Part shown: one piece after another, positions 35,580 to 43,873 of the stretch | Layout of the letters: each line of letters starts with the position of its first letter | Position numbering within the stretch: the stretch's first letter is position 1 | NCBI RefSeq assembly: GCF_030690345.1 | Contig: NZ_JAUYGV010000006.1 | Coordinates: 1,272,012 to 1,336,011, forward strand | Origin: Rheinheimera sp. | Lineage (GTDB): Bacteria > Pseudomonadota > Gammaproteobacteria > Enterobacterales > Alteromonadaceae | Reading direction: 5' to 3' | Length of the DNA stretch: 64,000 bases | Position numbers and translations under genes: made by a program | Notes under the pieces: generated by a model | Databases searched by the model: none | Told to the model about the DNA's origin: nothing | The model's input: only the letters and a program-made list of their open reading frames with translations

Positions 35580-38456
35580 TTAGAAGCGATAGGTTGCCAG
35601 TACGCGGTAGTTACGGCCCATAACGTCATGGTTAATAAAATCGACGTCTTTATAGCGGCCATAGACAAATGGTGGATCGCGGTCCAGCACATTATCGATA
35701 TTCAGGCTGACCGTCAGGCTGTCTGAAATATCATAGCCAAAATTGGCATTAACTTTGGTCCATGACGGCACACGGCGGTCAATGGCGACACCTTGCTCAG
35801 CCAACAAGTCTATGTCTGACGGTTCCAACAGCGCGATTTCATCCTGGTAATCACTGGTGTAATTAACACTAATGCCACCAAACCAGTTATCGCCACTGAA
35901 ACGCAGTTTCATACTGGCTAACAGTTTTGGATAACGGAAGCTGCCGGCCAGTTGTTCGGTACCGGAAAACGCGGTGCGATCGCGGGTAAAGCTCATCAAT
36001 TTGGTAACGTCGGCACTGAAGCGGACTACCGCCCAATCGCTGTCAAAACGCTGGCTATAGGTAAAATCGATACCTTTAGTTTGTTGGTTGCCGGTGTTTT
36101 CCAGCATTAATATATGGTCGCGAAACAACGGCAGACTGGTGGCGCGGGTATCAACATCTTGCCAGTCAGCAAGCACCTGGTTTAAATCTTCGGTGAAGCC
36201 GGAGGCCAGGCCCAGCTCATCACACATTTCCGGGTCAAAAGAGATACCTGTTTGGTCTGCGGGTACCAAGCCGCAGAAGCGTAGGTCTGATTCAGTAAGA
36301 GTGCGTACCAGCATCGACTCTAAGTCTGTACCGATAATCTTTTTATGATCAAATTGCCAGTAATCTGCGGTAAAGGTGATGTCGCGTGTCGGGCTCCAGG
36401 CAAAACCGGCACTGATCGATTCGGCTTCTTCCGCTTTCAGGTTAGGATTGCCAAACTCCAGCGTGTTAGGGGTGATTTCACCACCAACCTCACCGCCACA
36501 AAACAGCTCAGCAAATTCCGGCAGACAGCGAGCTGTTGTGCTGGTAGTACGAAGTTCGACACCGGCCTGTGTCAGCGAAGGAGCCCTGAACGATGTGGCC
36601 CATGAAGAACGCAGTACCAAGCTGTCAGCCGGACGCCAGGTCAGGCCCACTTTAGGGTTTACGCTGCTGCCAAAGTCGTCGTAGTTGTCATAACGTGCTG
36701 CCAGTTGCAAATCGACAGTCCCGGTAAGTGGCACAAACAATTCGGCAAAGGCAGCCCACTGTTTACGTTCTGCGCTGGACTTGCTTGAGCCGAAGCCGAT
36801 AACATCGACCAGATAGTCGCGGTCAAAACGTGACTGAGCTATTAAATCAGGATTATCACTCAGTTTCTCCTGCCGGTATTCCACGCCAAAAGCTGAAGCA
36901 ACGACACCTGCAGGCATTTCCCACAAATCACCATTAAAACGCAGGTCGGCGCTTAACACCTCCGATTTACCCTTGCGCGACGGGTTTTCTGCAATTAACT
37001 GCAGTACGTCTTCGTTGCCGGTCTGGCCACCAAAGGGGTTGAACCACAAGCCGCCATCATCTGGTGAACAGGTGGTGCTGCCATCGGCACATAGTTCGCC
37101 AAACAAGGCGGCATTAAATTTGTAGCGATTGTAAATGCCGGCCAGTGCGTTTTGCTCCGACTCACTGCGCGAATACATAACTGCGCCTTCCCATTCAAAG
37201 TCACCAACCTCACCTTGCAATGCGGACACAAAACGCAATGCTGTGGTTTCATTCTCAATCTGCCTTGGAGCCAGAAAGCGGCCGCGTAATTCAACAACAT
37301 CAACGTCGTTACCATTAGGGCTGGCTTCAAAGCCCGGATAAATCAGTGACACCAGTTCTGAATTGTTCTGAATAAAAGGGTTGTCGAAGGCAGCAAACAG
37401 CCAGTTGCTTTGATCCTGCAGATTAGTGAAGTTAGCCGGTGTGCTTTGTGCGGTTGATTTGGTGCGGCTGATGAAAAACTCATTCGACCAGCGTAACGTA
37501 TCGAGCTCAGTGTTAAACATAAAGCCGCCTGAAGCTGATTCCAGCGCAGGTCGGATCAGCATATCCTGATTTGGATTATAACCGCAGGCTGTATCGCCAA
37601 ACTCCGGATCGGTAACTACAATCAGTTCCGCCGGGCATGCAGGATCCGGGAAGCCAACATATTCATCTGATACCGGGTCTAAAAAATCTGAAGTGGTATA
37701 ACGCACACTGGCAAACTGACCACGGGTAGATAATGACCATGTTTCGTCAGTCATATCCCTGTCGCTGTAAGCAAAGTCATTACGATCAAAGTAATCGGCA
37801 AACATGGTGAGATTGCTGTTGCCGAAGCTTTTACCCCAGATCAAATTAATGCCGGTTTTGCCTTCATCAGAGCTCGCCATGGAGTTGCCATAGCTTAGGT
37901 CCAGCTCTGCGCCGTCAAAATCTTTTTTAAGTACATAGTTAATTACCCCGGCAACGGCATCCGCGCCGTAAATAGCGGATGCGCCGGTGGCCAGAATTTC
38001 AACCCGTTCAATGGCTGATACCGGAATAGAGTTAATATCGACAAAGTTTTCGGTACCGGCTGCAAAGGATGATGCAGCAACCCGACGGCCGTTGATCAGG
38101 GTAAGGGTAGAAGAAGGACCTAAACCCCGTAACGATGCAGCAGCTTGACCGGCAGGCGTGTCGTTAGATGCAGTACCACTTTCTGATGTGGAGAAAGTGC
38201 CTGAACCGCCGCGCAGTTGGCCGACGTCTTTTAGTAAGTCGTACACTGTGCTGGCGCCGGAGTTTTTAATATCATCGGCAGAGATAATGACCAGCGGTTG
38301 CGTACCTTCAAGGTCGACACCTTTGATACGTGAACCGGTCACTTCAATCTTTTCAATTTTTTGCTCTTCTTTTGCTACTTCTTCAGCAGAAAAAACAAAA
38401 GGGCTAACGAAAAAGCTGCCGGCAACTGCCAGCGCTAAAGGAGATAACTTGCGCAT
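35580..38456 (-). CDS. TonB-dependent receptor of the cyanophycin locus
   Basis: 958 aa. Signal peptide about 1-23 (SPLALAVAGSFFVSPFVFSA), plug about 35-190 with EKIEVTGSRIKG, ISADDIKNSGASTVYDLL and SLRGLGPSSTLTLINGRR, barrel ending RVLATYRF. It is the first gene of an operon that continues with the YfcC carrier and iadA and is divergent from the secreted cyanophycinase gene. The likely ligand is a beta-Asp-Arg dipeptide or cyanophycin fragment. The start ATG has AGGTG upstream. Confidence 0.9.
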   Translation of the reverse strand: MRKLSPLALAVAGSFFVSPFVFSAEEVAKEEQKIEKIEVTGSRIKGVDLEGTQPLVIISADDIKNSGASTVYDLLKDVGQLRGGSGTFSTSESGTASNDTPAGQAAASLRGLGPSSTLTLINGRRVAASSFAAGTENFVDINSIPVSAIERVEILATGASAIYGADAVAGVINYVLKKDFDGAELDLSYGNSMASSDEGKTGINLIWGKSFGNSNLTMFADYFDRNDFAYSDRDMTDETWSLSTRGQFASVRYTTSDFLDPVSDEYVGFPDPACPAELIVVTDPEFGDTACGYNPNQDMLIRPALESASGGFMFNTELDTLRWSNEFFISRTKSTAQSTPANFTNLQDQSNWLFAAFDNPFIQNNSELVSLIYPGFEASPNGNDVDVVELRGRFLAPRQIENETTALRFVSALQGEVGDFEWEGAVMYSRSESEQNALAGIYNRYKFNAALFGELCADGSTTCSPDDGGLWFNPFGGQTGNEDVLQLIAENPSRKGKSEVLSADLRFNGDLWEMPAGVVASAFGVEYRQEKLSDNPDLIAQSRFDRDYLVDVIGFGSSKSSAERKQWAAFAELFVPLTGTVDLQLAARYDNYDDFGSSVNPKVGLTWRPADSLVLRSSWATSFRAPSLTQAGVELRTTSTTARCLPEFAELFCGGEVGGEITPNTLEFGNPNLKAEEAESISAGFAWSPTRDITFTADYWQFDHKKIIGTDLESMLVRTLTESDLRFCGLVPADQTGISFDPEMCDELGLASGFTEDLNQVLADWQDVDTRATSLPLFRDHILMLENTGNQQTKGIDFTYSQRFDSDWAVVRFSADVTKLMSFTRDRTAFSGTEQLAGSFRYPKLLASMKLRFSGDNWFGGISVNYTSDYQDEIALLEPSDIDLLAEQGVAIDRRVPSWTKVNANFGYDISDSLTVSLNIDNVLDRDPPFVYGRYKDVDFINHDVMGRNYRVLATYRF

Positions 38457-38824
38457 AGATACACCTGTCTTAACATGGCACAGAGTGCGGTATTGTCCGC
38501 ATAAGTGTGCTTATAATTATTTATGTTAGTTGTTGTGGTGCAGGAATAGAGACCTGCCAGACACGGTTTAGTGCCTGACGTGTATCTACTCGTTAAACCA
38601 CTCCGACAGGTAGTAGGACGAGTAGTGATATAAGCTAAGCGCGAAGGCTTTCTTTAACATATCGCTACCAAAAAATGATGTGTGATCAATTAAACAACGC
38701 TAATAGATTTACTGCTAATTGGCAAAGAAGTCAATACAGGATAATCTATGCTATCTGAAATTTTCGGGTTCTGTCCGGATCACGGTAGTTACCTGATTTT
38801 GCGCTTAAGATAAGAAAGAGAATA
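38457..38824. promoter_or_regulatory. Divergent regulatory region of the cyanophycin locus
   Basis: 368 nt between the receptor (-) and cyanophycinase (+) genes; no ORF. An inverted repeat CTACTCGT (38586-38593) / ACGAGTAG (38618-38625) lies in the middle and TGCCAGACACG / TGCCTGACGTG (38555, 38572) form a 17-bp-period near-direct repeat. Both could be operator elements for a shared regulator, which is not encoded next to the locus. The right side is AT-rich. Confidence 0.5.
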
Positions 38825-40675
38825 ATGAGATCACTCAGCTTTTATATCACTGCCAGTCTGTTGGCTTGTTCAGTTTCTGCAGCAAACACAGAGGGTAATA
38901 AAAAATTTCCCGATTATTCAATGGTGTTAGTTGGTGGCGGTTTACAAAGCTGTAGCTCAGCCAATACCCGTGCTTGCTCTGAGCCGGATGTTTTCTCGCC
39001 GGCGGCAAAATCAGCTGACCTGTTCAGTTTGTCAGCTACTCAGCTTAACAATATTGCCAGTGACAGCTTTTGGAGCGCAGAGCGGGCTATAGAACAACAA
39101 CAAACTTTGGCGCTGCTGCAGTTTGTTCGCAGCAGAGTAACTAATGAACGGGTAACTGAGCGTGAGTTAGTCAGGCTGTGGCGCTCGGCAGAAATAGAAA
39201 TTGATGGTATCTGGGTATCAGGCCGGGAAAACTACAACCAGTTAAGTGATCGCGAGCGTAACTTTGTACTGGATCAGCTGCAGGTAATGGCGACAGCACA
39301 AGATAGCAACAGCCGGCGCAGCGCAGCGCAAAGACAAAAAGAATATGCCAACCTGGCCAAAACCAGCGATGCGTTTTCAGTGGAGCTGTATCGCAAAATT
39401 GTTGAATTAGCACAGCAGGTAGCAGGGCCGGCGCGTAAGCCCCGGTTGTTAGTGGTTACTGCTTCAGGTCGTGATCCTTACGCTGCAGTTGATTTTTATA
39501 CCAACTTGTTTGAAGAGGCCGGTGCTGAAGTAAGCTGGTTACCCATCAATGCTGCCTACCGGGCTGCGCAACAAAACCGCATTGACAATGACCCGTCTTG
39601 TGAGCAACTGCCACAATATTTGGCGGCGTACCACGGTACCTACCAACGTGAACGGATATACCCTGATCTGATGCAGCAGCAAATGAAATTTTGCCAGCAG
39701 GGCAGCGAAGCGGCAGTGGAGCAAATTCGCCGTGCAGACGCAATTTTTATTAATGGTGGCGACCAGAGCCTGACATTACAGGCGTTTCGTCTGGAAGATG
39801 GCAGCGCCTCGGCTGAACTGAAGCAAATACAATCTATGCTAAGCGCCGGCCAGATCATTGTTGCCGGTACCAGTGCCGGTACGGCGGTAATGTCCGGTGC
39901 CAGCTACCTGGGCCACAATACGCCGATGATTAGTAATGGTGACAGTTACAGCGCTATGCAGTTTGGCGCCTTCGATCTGCCGGCACCGCAACCCGGCTGT
40001 GATAAAGATCAAAGCTGCAGTAATGGTTTGGCAGAAAATCATCTTACTTACACCGCCAGCGGTGGTTTAGGCTTGTTTCCATGGGGGGTGCTGGATACAC
40101 ACTTCTCAGAGCGCGGCCGCCAGGGCCGGTTGATCCGCTTACAACATGATACGCAAACCCGGTTCGGTTTTGGGGTGGATGAAGCCACCGCCTTACTGGT
40201 GGGCTTTAGTGCAGAAGAAAATGCCCCTGAGGTGAAAATGGAAGTGCTGGGAGCTGCCGGTGTTTATGTGGTTGATAATCAGTCAGCAGTTACCGAAGGC
40301 GAGGGCAGTGCGACTAAAATTACTCAGGTCAGCACCCATTATCTGACCCGCGGTGACACTCTGGAGTTAAAAGATGGCTTGCTCAGAAGCCGTTTTGCCG
40401 ACTGGAAGTTTGCACCTAATAACACTCAGGCACCTATGTTGAGCTCAGGCGAGCTGTTTGAGCGTGACAATTATAAGCAACTGGCGCATTTACTTTGCCT
40501 GACACAAAGCCGTCAGGCCGATGGCAAGGCGGTTAAAGTGGGTCAGGGCCATCAGATAAGTTTGTATAAAGATCATTCATCTTATACCCGCCAGGGGGTA
40601 TTCCGTCAGCAGGATACTGAAGTGCAGTATTGTTCTTACCGCAACCTGATGCTGGATATTCAACCTGTACAATAA
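38825..40675 (+). CDS. cphE: Secreted cyanophycinase (peptidase family S51)
   Basis: 616 aa with signal peptide (about 1-20). First strand SMVLVGGGLQ (32-41) is separated from the rest of the S51 core by a helical, charged insert of about 150 residues (50-200). The core holds GGDQ (311-314), the nucleophile Ser350 in GTSAGTAVMSG and the DTHFSERGRQGRL block (424-436), all hallmarks of cyanophycinase, which cuts multi-L-arginyl-poly-L-aspartate to beta-Asp-Arg. Several cysteines in the mature part fit disulphides outside the cell. Divergent from the uptake operon; arcB follows after 26 nt. Gene name by analogy with extracellular CphE; other S51 substrates are possible. Confidence 0.88.
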   Translation: MRSLSFYITASLLACSVSAANTEGNKKFPDYSMVLVGGGLQSCSSANTRACSEPDVFSPAAKSADLFSLSATQLNNIASDSFWSAERAIEQQQTLALLQFVRSRVTNERVTERELVRLWRSAEIEIDGIWVSGRENYNQLSDRERNFVLDQLQVMATAQDSNSRRSAAQRQKEYANLAKTSDAFSVELYRKIVELAQQVAGPARKPRLLVVTASGRDPYAAVDFYTNLFEEAGAEVSWLPINAAYRAAQQNRIDNDPSCEQLPQYLAAYHGTYQRERIYPDLMQQQMKFCQQGSEAAVEQIRRADAIFINGGDQSLTLQAFRLEDGSASAELKQIQSMLSAGQIIVAGTSAGTAVMSGASYLGHNTPMISNGDSYSAMQFGAFDLPAPQPGCDKDQSCSNGLAENHLTYTASGGLGLFPWGVLDTHFSERGRQGRLIRLQHDTQTRFGFGVDEATALLVGFSAEENAPEVKMEVLGAAGVYVVDNQSAVTEGEGSATKITQVSTHYLTRGDTLELKDGLLRSRFADWKFAPNNTQAPMLSSGELFERDNYKQLAHLLCLTQSRQADGKAVKVGQGHQISLYKDHSSYTRQGVFRQQDTEVQYCSYRNLMLDIQPVQ

Positions 40676-40701
40676 TCTCCGCTTAGTGAGGTGACCAGCT
40701 G

Positions 40702-42984
40702 ATGCAAGGACCGGTTCATCCACAGGTTAAAGCCGTAGCCAGCTGGATCCGTAAGTGGGGCAAGCTGCGGTTGGCATTATTTTGCCAGCTGTTGTTGCTG
40801 GCCCTGGGTGCTGCGATAAGCGCTGCCTTTAGCATTGTTATGACTAACAGCATTGATTGGGCTGCGGTGAAGGGCGCAGCCCTGGTAATGCTGATTATTG
40901 CACCGGTGTTTATCGCCTTTGTGTTTTACCTGGTGCTGCATTTAGACGCGGCGCTATCTTATCTGGAAGACTCTGCGCATCAGGAACGCTTGCTGAACGA
41001 AGGCATGCAGGATAATATCCGTCAACTTAACTTTGAAATTGAAGAGCGTAAGAAGGCGTTTCAGGCTAAACGTCGCGCTATAGATGAACTGCGCAAAGAA
41101 ATTGCCGAACGTAAAAAAGCCCAGATTGAACTGGAAGAACAAAGCTTGCTGATCCGCTCTATTGTTGACAGCTCCCCCGACTTATTCTACTACCGCGATG
41201 AAACCGGCCGCTTTGCCAGTTGCAATAAAATGTTTGAAGCCATTATGGGCAAAACGGCCGGCGAACTGATTGGCCGTTATCCGGCCGATATTTATAACGA
41301 CGACAGCGCCCAGGCTGCCATTCTGACCGAGTACAACAGTGATATGCAGCAATCGGAGTTGACGCTGGATGTCGAATTTATTAAAGATGGCGGCCAGGTA
41401 CTGTGGTTTGAGATGCGCAAAGTCCCGTTTTACGACCGCCACGGCCGCTACATCGGTTTACTTGGTTTTGGCCGCGACATTACCTCGCGTAAGTTGGCTG
41501 AACAAGCGTTAGAAAAAGCCTACCTGGATAAAGGCAAATTTATTGCCACACTAAGCCATGAACTCAGAACGCCGTTAAACGGCATCGTTGGTTTAAGCCG
41601 GCGTTTGATTGAAAGTAAGCTGACCAAACAGCAGCATGGCTGGGCCAACACCATTTTCAGCAGTGCCGAGACGCTGGGTAATATTTTTAATGACATTATC
41701 GACCTGGATAAAATTGACCGCCAGGACCTTGATATTGTTTATCAGAGCGTGTCGTTGCGGCAGTTCCTTAATGATATAGCTAACTTTGCTGAGTTATTGT
41801 GCCAGCAAAAAGGCCTGCAGTTTAAGCTGAACTGCACAGGCGAAATGGATGTTTATTTGCGTTTGGATCCGACGCGGCTGCGCCAGGTGCTGTGGAACCT
41901 GTTGAATAATGCGGTGAAGTTCACCGCGAACGGCGCGGTTAGCCTGCACTGCAATCTGGACAACAACCGGCTGAGCTTTGCGGTAGAAGATACCGGCATA
42001 GGTATAGCGGCACAAGAGCAGGAACGCATCTTTGATATGTACTACAAATCAAATGATGGCCGGCGCCTGAGCATTATGGGCTCGGGTATCGGTTTGTCTG
42101 TATCCAGAGCCCTGGTGGAAGCCATGCAGGGGCAAATCAGTGTCAGCAGTACAGTGGCACAAGGCAGCCGCTTTGCTGTCAGTTTACCAACAGAAGTACT
42201 GCAGCAAGAGCAACAGCAGGCAATTGAGTGCCCGGAGCTAACCATATTGCTGGTAGAGGATGTACCGCTTAATGCTGAAATTGCCATTGGCTTGCTGGAG
42301 CAACGTGGCCACACTGTGGTGCATGCTGAAACCGGCGAAGATGCCATTGCACTGCTGGAAACCGAAGATGATATTGATTTAGTGTTGCTGGATATGCAGC
42401 TGCCGGATATGAGTGGTGAGCAAATTGCGGCTTATATCCGCAATGAAGCGCGGCTGTGTGCTTTGCCTGTGGTAGTGCTTAGCGCCAATGTGCGCAAGGC
42501 AGAGCAGCAATTGTCCGGGCTGCATATCGATGGCGCCCTGGCTAAACCCTTGAGCACGGCTAAGTTAGATCAGGTATTGGCGCGGTTGTTTTCACCCAGT
42601 GCGATGAAGTTGCAGCTGCCAAAAGCGGTAGCGCCGGACAATGAACACCAGCAACTGGACCAGGCAATACTGAATGACTATATCCAATCACTTGGTAAGG
42701 ATGCGGTAAAACGCAGTGCGCAGTTGTTTAGCCAGTTGTTGCCCGGTTATATGAACCGTATGATGGAAACCGCGGTGCAACGTCAGGAGCATGACTTTCA
42801 GGAAGCGGCACATAAGTTAAAAGGTGCAGCGGCATCGGTTGGTTTGTTATGGGTGCAGCAACAGGCAAAACGTTTTGAACAAGAACCGGTTAACTGGCAG
42901 GGGTTGGAGCGGCAACTGGTAGACTTTCACTTAAAAACAGAGCAGCACCTGGCTGCTCTGTCTGAATATATCGAACAAGCTTAG
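40702..42984 (+). CDS. arcB: Aerobic respiration control hybrid sensor kinase ArcB
   Basis: 760 aa, tripartite hybrid kinase: two membrane segments (about 22-48 and 58-80), leucine-zipper-like coil (about 95-150), PAS (about 152-265), His286 in LSHELRTPLNG, receiver Asp564 in LVLLDMQLPDM, and Hpt His704 in AAHKLKGAAAS. ArcB senses quinone redox state and phosphorylates ArcA. In the PAS the cysteine at 174 (FASCNKM) is kept, but the second redox cysteine known in E. coli (before FEIRKVPYY) is Trp235 here. Gene starts 26 nt after the cyanophycinase stop with no terminator between, so read-through is expected. Confidence 0.95.
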   Translation: MQGPVHPQVKAVASWIRKWGKLRLALFCQLLLLALGAAISAAFSIVMTNSIDWAAVKGAALVMLIIAPVFIAFVFYLVLHLDAALSYLEDSAHQERLLNEGMQDNIRQLNFEIEERKKAFQAKRRAIDELRKEIAERKKAQIELEEQSLLIRSIVDSSPDLFYYRDETGRFASCNKMFEAIMGKTAGELIGRYPADIYNDDSAQAAILTEYNSDMQQSELTLDVEFIKDGGQVLWFEMRKVPFYDRHGRYIGLLGFGRDITSRKLAEQALEKAYLDKGKFIATLSHELRTPLNGIVGLSRRLIESKLTKQQHGWANTIFSSAETLGNIFNDIIDLDKIDRQDLDIVYQSVSLRQFLNDIANFAELLCQQKGLQFKLNCTGEMDVYLRLDPTRLRQVLWNLLNNAVKFTANGAVSLHCNLDNNRLSFAVEDTGIGIAAQEQERIFDMYYKSNDGRRLSIMGSGIGLSVSRALVEAMQGQISVSSTVAQGSRFAVSLPTEVLQQEQQQAIECPELTILLVEDVPLNAEIAIGLLEQRGHTVVHAETGEDAIALLETEDDIDLVLLDMQLPDMSGEQIAAYIRNEARLCALPVVVLSANVRKAEQQLSGLHIDGALAKPLSTAKLDQVLARLFSPSAMKLQLPKAVAPDNEHQQLDQAILNDYIQSLGKDAVKRSAQLFSQLLPGYMNRMMETAVQRQEHDFQEAAHKLKGAAASVGLLWVQQQAKRFEQEPVNWQGLERQLVDFHLKTEQHLAALSEYIEQA

Positions 42985-42988
42985 CGGC

Positions 42989-43696
42989 TTACTTATCCAG
43001 CTTGCCGACAAAACGGTAACCTTCACCATGGATGGTGCTGATTAACTCAGGGCTGTCGATATCAGATTCAAAATGCTTACGGATACGACGAATGGTAACA
43101 TCCACTGTACGGTCGTTCGGGCGTAAATCACGGCCGGTCATATGACGGATTAATTGCTCGCGGGTGAAAATTTTACCCGGAGTATCCAACATTAAACGTA
43201 AGGCACGGTATTCGCCTTTAGGTAAACGGCGCGCTACACCTTTCGGGGAAGTAAGATTGCGGCTGTTTTCATCCAGCGTCCAACCATTAAATTTAACTAC
43301 GCTTTTGTGCTCTTCAACCACAGGTTGCGCTACGGTGCGGGTTAACAGGTTACGGGCACGGATCGTTAATTCACGCGGGTTGAAAGGCTTGGTTAAATAA
43401 TCATCAGCACCAATTTCCAGACCCAGAATACGGTCTACTTCACTGTCGCGGCCGGTTAAGAAAATCAGACCGATATTTTCTCTCTGGCGTAACTCCCGCG
43501 CCAGAATTAAGCCGTTTTTACCCGGCAGGTTAATATCCATAACCACCAGATTTACTTTATTATCGGTAAGCTTCTGGTTCATTTCTTCGCCATTCACAGC
43601 TTCAATGACATCATAGCCTTCTCCCTGGAATAGACTAACCAGGTTCAGGCGGGTTACTTCTTCGTCTTCAACGATCAGAATCACAGGTGTTTGCAT
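42989..43696 (-). CDS. arcA: Aerobic respiration control response regulator ArcA
   Basis: 235 aa, closely following E. coli Arc[17 protein letters not shown], phosphoacceptor Asp54 in [54 protein letters not shown] and a winged helix ending [13 protein letters not shown]. It controls respiratory and TCA genes in response to ArcB. It faces arcB with just 4 nt between stop codons; in E. coli the two genes are far apart. Confidence 0.97.
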   Translation of the reverse strand: MQTPVILIVEDEEVTRLNLVSLFQGEGYDVIEAVNGEEMNQKLTDNKVNLVVMDINLPGKNGLILARELRQRENIGLIFLTGRDSEVDRILGLEIGADDYLTKPFNPRELTIRARNLLTRTVAQPVVEEHKSVVKFNGWTLDENSRNLTSPKGVARRLPKGEYRALRLMLDTPGKIFTREQLIRHMTGRDLRPNDRTVDVTIRRIRKHFESDIDSPELISTIHGEGYRFVGKLDK

Positions 43697-43797
43697 TGGA
43701 GTTAAACCTTATGTGAATTTTGTGAAATTTATAATGCGTTTACGTTTTATAGATGACTTGGATTTGTCAAATAATACGTAATTATAACCATCTGTCC

Positions 43798-43826
43798 AAT
43801 TGTTAACAAGTTTTTTGTTAACAATT
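43798..43826. promoter_or_regulatory. Twin palindrome upstream of arcA
   Basis: Two copies of the self-complementary TTGTTAACAA (43800-43809 and 43815-43824), together a 12-bp inverted repeat with a 5-nt loop, lie in the arcA promoter region about 100 nt before the start. GTTAA-rich repeats resemble ArcA-binding sites, so autoregulation is possible. On the other side this could form a terminator-like hairpin at the end of the upstream sensor-kinase gene. Confidence 0.55.
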
Positions 43827-43873
43827 AGGTTTTTCTAATGTTGCTTCAGCGCTGTTAGTCGGGCACATTTTAG

